From Thiosocius sp963719025 (GTDB lineage Bacteria > Pseudomonadota > Gammaproteobacteria > Chromatiales > Chromatiaceae), in contig CAVRBK010000005.1 of NCBI GenBank assembly GCA_963719025.1, forward strand, positions 1-64,000: a stretch of 64,000 nt of DNA, written 5' to 3'. This document shows, piece after piece, positions 59,685 to 64,000 of this stretch (the stretch's first letter is position 1; the number at the start of each line of letters is the position of its first letter). Position numbers and translations under genes: made by a program. The notes below the pieces were generated by a model that was not told where the DNA came from, did not search any database, and saw only the letters and a program-made list of their open reading frames with translations.

Positions 59685-60638
59685 ATGGCTGACGCGATTG
59701 AACGCGCCGGCCGGGTGCAGTTGCTCACAATCGACGAAAATCACGACGGCCAGAGGCTGGATAACTTCCTGCTGGGGCTGCTCAAGGGCGTGCCGCGCAG
59801 CTGGGTTTACCGGGTGCTGCGACGTGGCGAGGTGCGCGTCAACAAGGGGCGGTGCAAGCCTGACCGGCGCCTGTGCATTGGCGATATCGTTCGCGTTCCG
59901 CCGGTACGCCAGTCCGAGCGCCAGATTACGGGCCCTTCGGCGAAGGCTATTGTAAATATTGAGAAATCAATAATTTATGAAGATAATCGCCTTTTGATTA
60001 TCAACAAGCCTTCCGGCGTTGCGGTGCATGGCGGCAGTGGACTGTCGCATGGTGTGATCGAGATACTGCGAGCGTCTCGCCCCGATGCACCTTACCTGGA
60101 ATTGGCCCATCGGCTCGATCGGGAAACCTCCGGTTGCCTGATGCTTGCAAAAAAGCGCAGCGCGCTGCGGACATTGCAGGAACTCCAACGCGCCGGGGCA
60201 ATCGAAAAGCGCTACACGGCTTTGTTGTTGGGCGGTTCTCATAAAGGGGCGTGGAGGACCGATCTGCCGTTGCGCAAAAACACGCTGCAAAGTGGCGAGC
60301 GTGTTGTGCGGGTCGATCCTGAGGGCAAGGCGGCGGTCACCCACTTCAAGGTGGTGCGGCGGTTTGCGCAGGCGATGTTGGTTGAGGCCCGGCTCGAGAC
60401 CGGGAGAACGCATCAGATTCGCGTGCACGCGGCGGCCAGAGGCATGCCGATCCTCGGCGACCCGAAGTATGGTGACGAGGCGTCGAATAGCCATTTCCGG
60501 AAACTCGGGCTACGGCGGCTTTTTCTGCATGCATCGTCGCTGCGCTTCGACTGGCCTGAGGCCGGGCAGCGATTCACGCTGGAGGCGCCGTTGCCCACCG
60601 AATTGACCGAATTGCTGGAGCATCTGGAAACCGCATGA
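59685..60638 (+). CDS. rluC: 23S rRNA pseudouridine(955/2504/2580) synthase
   Basis: 317 residues. An N-terminal S4 domain (GQRLDNFLLGLLKGVPRSWV, VRVNKGRCKPDRRLCIGDIV), then the RluA-type catalytic motif HRLDRETSGCLML with the active Asp near residue 144, and TGRTHQIRVHAAARGMPILG. Position next to rne and upstream of a HAD hydrolase and sppA is conserved in gammaproteobacteria. Confidence 0.93.
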   Translation: MADAIERAGRVQLLTIDENHDGQRLDNFLLGLLKGVPRSWVYRVLRRGEVRVNKGRCKPDRRLCIGDIVRVPPVRQSERQITGPSAKAIVNIEKSIIYEDNRLLIINKPSGVAVHGGSGLSHGVIEILRASRPDAPYLELAHRLDRETSGCLMLAKKRSALRTLQELQRAGAIEKRYTALLLGGSHKGAWRTDLPLRKNTLQSGERVVRVDPEGKAAVTHFKVVRRFAQAMLVEARLETGRTHQIRVHAAARGMPILGDPKYGDEASNSHFRKLGLRRLFLHASSLRFDWPEAGQRFTLEAPLPTELTELLEHLETA

Positions 60639-61309
60639 ACACCTACGATCTGATCGTATTCGATTGGGACGGCACGCTGATGGATTCGGAGGCGAGGATC
60701 GTCCATTGCATTCAGTTGGCGGCGGCCGATGTCGGACTTGCGGTGCCGAGCAACGAGGCGTCGCGCGATATCATCGGGCTGGGCCTGGACGAGGCAATGG
60801 CCCGCCTGTTTCCCGGCCAGCGTTCCTCCTCTCTGGCCGCCCTGGTCGAGGCCTACCGCACACACTGGTTGGGACCCGACGCGGAGCCCTCGCGCATGTT
60901 TGCCGGCGCAGAAAGCCTGGTGCAGACGCTGCACGCCGGCGGCCACCTGCTTGCCGTGGCGACCGGAAAGAGCCGCCGGGGCCTGGACAAGGCGTTGGAC
61001 GAGAGTGGTTTGCAGGCCTTTTTCCATCACACGCGGTGTGCCGATGAGACATTTTCCAAACCACATCCGCAGATGCTGCTGGATATTCTGACCGATCTGG
61101 ATACGCCGCCCGGGCGAACCCTGGTGGTCGGCGATACGGAGTACGACATGCAGATGGCGGCAAATGCCGGGGTATCGGCGGTCGGTGTTTCGCACGGGGT
61201 ACACGCGCCGGAGCGTCTGATGGCGCATGGTGCAACACATTGTTTCGAAAATCTTTTTGATCTTTCGCACTGGTTGGGCTTTCCAGTGAAGCAGTCGATA
61301 GGGGAGTAG
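60635..61309 (+). CDS. HAD-superfamily hydrolase, phosphoglycolate-phosphatase-like
   Basis: 224 residues; the ATG overlaps the rluC stop by four bases. HAD motifs: FDWDGTLMDSE (8-18) with nucleophile Asp, LAVATGKSRRGLDKA (motif II Thr), and KPHPQMLLDI with VVGDTEYDMQMAANAGV (motifs III and IV). The cap (DEAMARLFPGQRSSSL) is the small C1 helical type of Gph-like phosphatases. The substrate is unknown. Confidence 0.85.
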   Translation: MNTYDLIVFDWDGTLMDSEARIVHCIQLAAADVGLAVPSNEASRDIIGLGLDEAMARLFPGQRSSSLAALVEAYRTHWLGPDAEPSRMFAGAESLVQTLHAGGHLLAVATGKSRRGLDKALDESGLQAFFHHTRCADETFSKPHPQMLLDILTDLDTPPGRTLVVGDTEYDMQMAANAGVSAVGVSHGVHAPERLMAHGATHCFENLFDLSHWLGFPVKQSIGE

Positions 61310-62280
61310 TGAAAATGGAGCGGCCTGAGAAGAATGACACGCAGGATTGGCATCGCGATCTGGTCGAAAAGCTCGCAACCGATGCGTTGCGGGAACGCCG
61401 CCGGACGAGGCGCTGGGGGATATTTTTCAAATTCCTGACATTCACCTACCTGTTCGGCCTGTTGGTGTTGTTGTTGCCCGAGGACTGGTCTGACAAGGCC
61501 ATGGGTAAGGAGTCGCACACCGCGCTGGTCAAACTGGAGGGGCTTATTGCGCCAGGTGAAAAGGCCTCGGCCGACAATGTCGTGACCGGACTGCGTGATG
61601 CCTTTGAGGATGACAACACGGAGGCGGTGATCCTCCGTATCAACTCGCCGGGAGGGTCGCCGGTTCAGTCGAGCTATATGTACAAGGAAATCCTTCGTCT
61701 GCGCGAGAAGTATCCGGACACGCCGCTTTATGCCGTGGTCGGCGATATGTGCGCATCGGGTGGATACTATGTCGCCGCGGCCGCTGACGAGATCTATGTC
61801 AACGAATCCAGTGTGATCGGTTCGATCGGCGTACTGATCAACGGATTCGGCTTCGTCGAGGCCATGGATGAGCTCGGCGTGGAACGTCGGCTGATGACCG
61901 CCGGTCAGCACAAGGGGATTCTGGACCCGTTCAGCCCGGTAAGTGAATTCGACACGGCGCACACGAGAGAACTGCTGGGCAAACTGCACAAGACCTTCAT
62001 CGATGCGGTCAAATCCGGACGTGGTGACAAGCTGACGGGCGACGATGAGACCCTGTTCAGTGGTCTTTTCTGGAACGGGGAGGAGGGTATCGCCCTGGGA
62101 TTGGCTGATGCGATTGGCAGCGCCGGGTACGTGGCCCGCGAGGTGGTCGGTGCTGAGGATATCGTCGATTTTACGTCCAAGGAGGATCCTCTGGCGCGGT
62201 TGGCCAACCGATTCGGTGCGGCGCTGGGCGAGACTTTCGCCCGATATTTCGGATTTACGCCCGGCTTCTCGCTCCGCTGA
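61309..62280 (+). CDS. sppA: Signal peptide peptidase SppA, 36-kDa type
   Basis: 323 residues from a GTG start; ATG 61315 is an alternative. One membrane anchor (FFKFLTFTYLFGLLVLLLPE). The protease domain has INSPGGSPVQSSYMYKEI near 115, the serine motif GDMCASGGYYVAAAAD near 148, and the general-base Lys in AGQHKGILDPFSPVSE near 203. SppA of this short form acts as a multimer in the inner membrane to degrade cleaved signal peptides. Last of the rluC-HAD-sppA operon. Confidence 0.92.
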   Translation: MKMERPEKNDTQDWHRDLVEKLATDALRERRRTRRWGIFFKFLTFTYLFGLLVLLLPEDWSDKAMGKESHTALVKLEGLIAPGEKASADNVVTGLRDAFEDDNTEAVILRINSPGGSPVQSSYMYKEILRLREKYPDTPLYAVVGDMCASGGYYVAAAADEIYVNESSVIGSIGVLINGFGFVEAMDELGVERRLMTAGQHKGILDPFSPVSEFDTAHTRELLGKLHKTFIDAVKSGRGDKLTGDDETLFSGLFWNGEEGIALGLADAIGSAGYVAREVVGAEDIVDFTSKEDPLARLANRFGAALGETFARYFGFTPGFSLR

Positions 62281-62287
62281 CCTAATA

Positions 62288-62321
62288 CCGTCATATCTTT
62301 GTCACATGGGTTCTCTGTAAT
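62288..62321 (+). promoter_or_regulatory. Pho box and -10 of phoBR
   Basis: CCGTCAT-ATCT-TTGTCAC (62288-62305) matches the PhoB tandem repeat (CTGTCAT with a 4-bp spacer). TGTAAT (62316-62321) stands 10 bp downstream, the usual distance to the -10 box. phoBR is therefore probably self-activated in phosphate starvation. Confidence 0.75.
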
Positions 62322-62356
62322 GGCGCGCTATCAGAATTCCATTCAGGTGAATTTCA

Positions 62357-63052
62357 GTGGCTGTGACACAGATTCTTGTTGTTGAAGACGAATCCGCGGT
62401 GCGCGAGTTGCTCGCGGCGACGTTGTTGGGCGCGGGTTACGAGGTGATGGAGGCGGCGAGCGCGGGGGAGGCCCAGCGTATCGTTGCAGATCGCAGCCCG
62501 GCATTGATTCTTCTGGACTGGATGCTGCCCGGTATGTGTGGCCTTGAATTTGCCAAGTGGTTGAAGCGCGATGACCACCTCGGAGACGTGCCGGTCATCA
62601 TGCTGACAGCGCGCGATGACGAGAACTACAAGGTGCAGGGGCTGGAAGCCGGCGTCGATGATTACGTCACCAAGCCGTTCTCGACGCGCGAGTTGCTCGC
62701 CCGGATCAAGGCAGTTTTGCGTCGCGCCGGTAGTGACAGCAGCGAGCTCATCCGGGTGAACGGTCGGCTGGAAATGGACCTGATGCAGCATCGCGTGCTG
62801 GCCGACGATCAGCCGGTCTCGATTGGCCCGACCGAGTTCAAACTGCTGCACTTTTTCCTGACTCACCAGGAACGCGTGTATTCGCGCGGACAGTTGCTCG
62901 ATCTTGTCTGGGGTCGGAATGTTTACATCGAGGAACGCACCGTCGATGTGCACATTCGGCGTTTGCGCAAGGCGCTCGAGCCACATGAACTGGACGAGAT
63001 GGTGCAGACGGTGAGGGGAGTCGGCTACCGGTTCTCTGTGAGGCCGAGTTGA
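62357..63052 (+). CDS. phoB: Phosphate regulon response regulator PhoB
   Basis: 231 residues from GTG. Receiver domain: ILVVEDESAVRELLAATLLG, phosphoacceptor Asp in LILLDWMLPGM near 54, Lys in DDYVTKPFSTREL near 106. OmpR-type winged HTH: IGPTEFKLLHFFLTHQERVY, RTVDVHIRRLRKALE. The LDWMLPG and DYVTKPFSTRELLARI blocks place it close to PhoB, which with PhoR turns on phosphate-uptake genes. The phoR start overlaps its stop. Confidence 0.93.
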   Translation: MAVTQILVVEDESAVRELLAATLLGAGYEVMEAASAGEAQRIVADRSPALILLDWMLPGMCGLEFAKWLKRDDHLGDVPVIMLTARDDENYKVQGLEAGVDDYVTKPFSTRELLARIKAVLRRAGSDSSELIRVNGRLEMDLMQHRVLADDQPVSIGPTEFKLLHFFLTHQERVYSRGQLLDLVWGRNVYIEERTVDVHIRRLRKALEPHELDEMVQTVRGVGYRFSVRPS

Positions 63053-64000
63053 ACGCCAGACCAAACTGGGCACAAGAGGTTTGGCGTATCGCTGTACTGA
63101 TTGCCCTGGCGTGGTTTGTTGGTTCCGTCTTCGATCAGATAACACTTTTCCTGTTGTTGGCCCTCCTGGCCTATACCTTCCGTAATCTTTTCAACCTGTG
63201 GCGGCTCGCGAACTGGCTCGGCGACTCGCAGCCATCGCAGATTCCGATTCGCTTCGGGCTTTGGGGTGACGTCTATTCGCGCATCTCGAGAATCGCGCGG
63301 CGCCAGGCGCAGCGCGAGAAACGCCTTGCGGGACTGCTCAACGAGTACGCCTCTTCGACCTCCGCGTTGCCAGATGCTGCAGTCGCACTCGATCCGGATG
63401 GGCGTATCCGGTGGTTCAACGATGCGGCAAGCCTGCTCCTGGGACTGAAGGCCGCAAAGGATGTCGGGCAGCCATTGTTGAACCTGTTTCGGGCGCCAGA
63501 CATGGTCGCCTTTCTCACGCGACGGGATTATTCATCGATCCTGCAGACTACCGCGCCGGGCAATGTGGAGCGCCAGTTGGAAGTGCGGCTGACACCCTAT
63601 GGCGACGGGCAGACACTCCTGTTGGCACAGGACATCACTGAACGATTGCAGCATGAACGCATGAGAAAGGATTTCGTGGCGAACGTATCGCATGAACTCA
63701 GAACACCACTGACGGTGATCAGTGGGTTCATTGAAAATCTCCAGGATAGTGACGGTGGCAAAAGTCCTGCTCTGGCCCGTCCCCTGGAGTTGATGGGCCA
63801 GCAGGCGGCCCGGATGAGCCAGATCGTGGAAGATCTGTTGCTGCTCGCGCGACTGGAGAGCGGGGCCCGCCCGAATCGTCAGGATGAGGTCAATATGGGC
63901 GAGTTGTGCCAGGCCATAGCGGGGGAATGCCGGGCATTGCGCGATGATGTGCCGACGATCGAGTGTGATATCTCCTCGTCGCGTCGCGTGCTCGGGGACG
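63049..64000 (+). CDS. phoR: Phosphate regulon sensor kinase PhoR, 3' end cut by window edge
   Basis: Starts at TTG 63049, overlapping the phoB stop. The frame is open to the right edge (317 codons seen). Two N-terminal helices (EVWRIAVLIALAWFVGSVFD, ITLFLLLALLAYTF), a PhoR-type linker (RRQAQREKRLAGLLNEYAS), a PAS domain (ALPDAAVALDPDGRIRWFND), and the H-box KDFVANVSHELRTPLTVISG with the phosphoaccepting His near residue 213. The ATPase domain lies mostly beyond the window. Confidence 0.93.
   Translation, partial: MNARPNWAQEVWRIAVLIALAWFVGSVFDQITLFLLLALLAYTFRNLFNLWRLANWLGDSQPSQIPIRFGLWGDVYSRISRIARRQAQREKRLAGLLNEYASSTSALPDAAVALDPDGRIRWFNDAASLLLGLKAAKDVGQPLLNLFRAPDMVAFLTRRDYSSILQTTAPGNVERQLEVRLTPYGDGQTLLLAQDITERLQHERMRKDFVANVSHELRTPLTVISGFIENLQDSDGGKSPALARPLELMGQQAARMSQIVEDLLLLARLESGARPNRQDEVNMGELCQAIAGECRALRDDVPTIECDISSSRRVLGD

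Noticed and set aside
59411..59692. 93-codon open frame before rluC
   Set aside because: No ribosome site, no recognisable protein, overlaps the rluC start; chance frame in a gap.
1..64000. CRISPR arrays, rRNA genes and prophage
   Set aside because: No regularly spaced direct repeats, no rRNA-like stretches and no phage structural genes were seen.

Overview
The window is about 64 kb of GC-rich chromosomal DNA. Nearly every gene is a core or metabolic gene of the gammaproteobacterial type: gltX, glnS, mfd-csiV, lolCD-comEC-exbBD-lpxK-ycaR-kdsB, rne/rluC-HAD-sppA, phoBR. The polyhydroxybutyrate pair phaP-phaB, periplasmic sulfur-handling folds (DsrE-like, rhodanese), a nine-haem cytochrome, Rieske proteins and a sulfur-oxygenase-reductase-like protein suggest a sulfur-associated, PHB-storing member of the Chromatiales or a relative. 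That placement is inferred from gene content; no phylogeny was run.

Layout. 1-1.5 kb: TRAP dicarboxylate-type transporter (dctP, dctQ cut by the left edge). 1.8-9 kb: nitroreductase, lipase-maturation-factor-like membrane protein, Sel1/lytic transglycosylase, cyclic-nucleotide-binding protein, a polytopic spermidine-synthase-like protein and an exported isoaspartyl methyltransferase. 9-15.9 kb: a bacterial homologue of queuosine-tRNA mannosyltransferase, phasin and acetoacetyl-CoA reductase with a likely PHB-responsive control region, a CysB-like LysR regulator, then a DUF599 / gamma-glutamylcyclotransferase / kinase-like row. 16-19.6 kb: a tight three-gene operon (TelA-like, single-pass DUF6384-like, coiled coil with glycine-rich tail) of unknown role, the best candidate for an undescribed system. 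19.7-28.4 kb: CvfB-like RNA-binding protein, haemolysin III, half-length SOR-like protein, three tRNAs (Val, Ala, Glu), gltX, glnS, GDPD, beta-carbonic anhydrase. 29-35.9 kb: TIR-TM-repeat protein, TlpA-like thioredoxin, nine-haem cytochrome, and a MITE. 36-44 kb: csiV, mfd, a TetR remnant, the exported DsrE/rhodanese genes, a DUF3530 hydrolase and a Rieske protein. 44-64 kb: glycosyltransferase-3-like protein, the agmatine-to-putrescine pair aguBA, lipoprotein export (lolCD), DNA uptake (comEC), ExbBD, the LPS genes lpxK/kdsB, LMW phosphatase, RNase E, rluC, sppA, and phosphate regulation (Pho box, phoB, phoR cut by the right edge).

Sequence quality matters here. Six genes (dctP, haemolysin III, glnS, mfd, lpxK, rne) are broken by single-base indels. 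By following the reading frame through each gene I count about 26 one-base insertions and one deletion, crowded in glnS and mfd. Several of these genes are normally essential or housekeeping and the residues around each break stay conserved, so I read this as insertion-biased consensus error rather than gene decay. No CRISPR array, rRNA, prophage or complete insertion sequence was seen.
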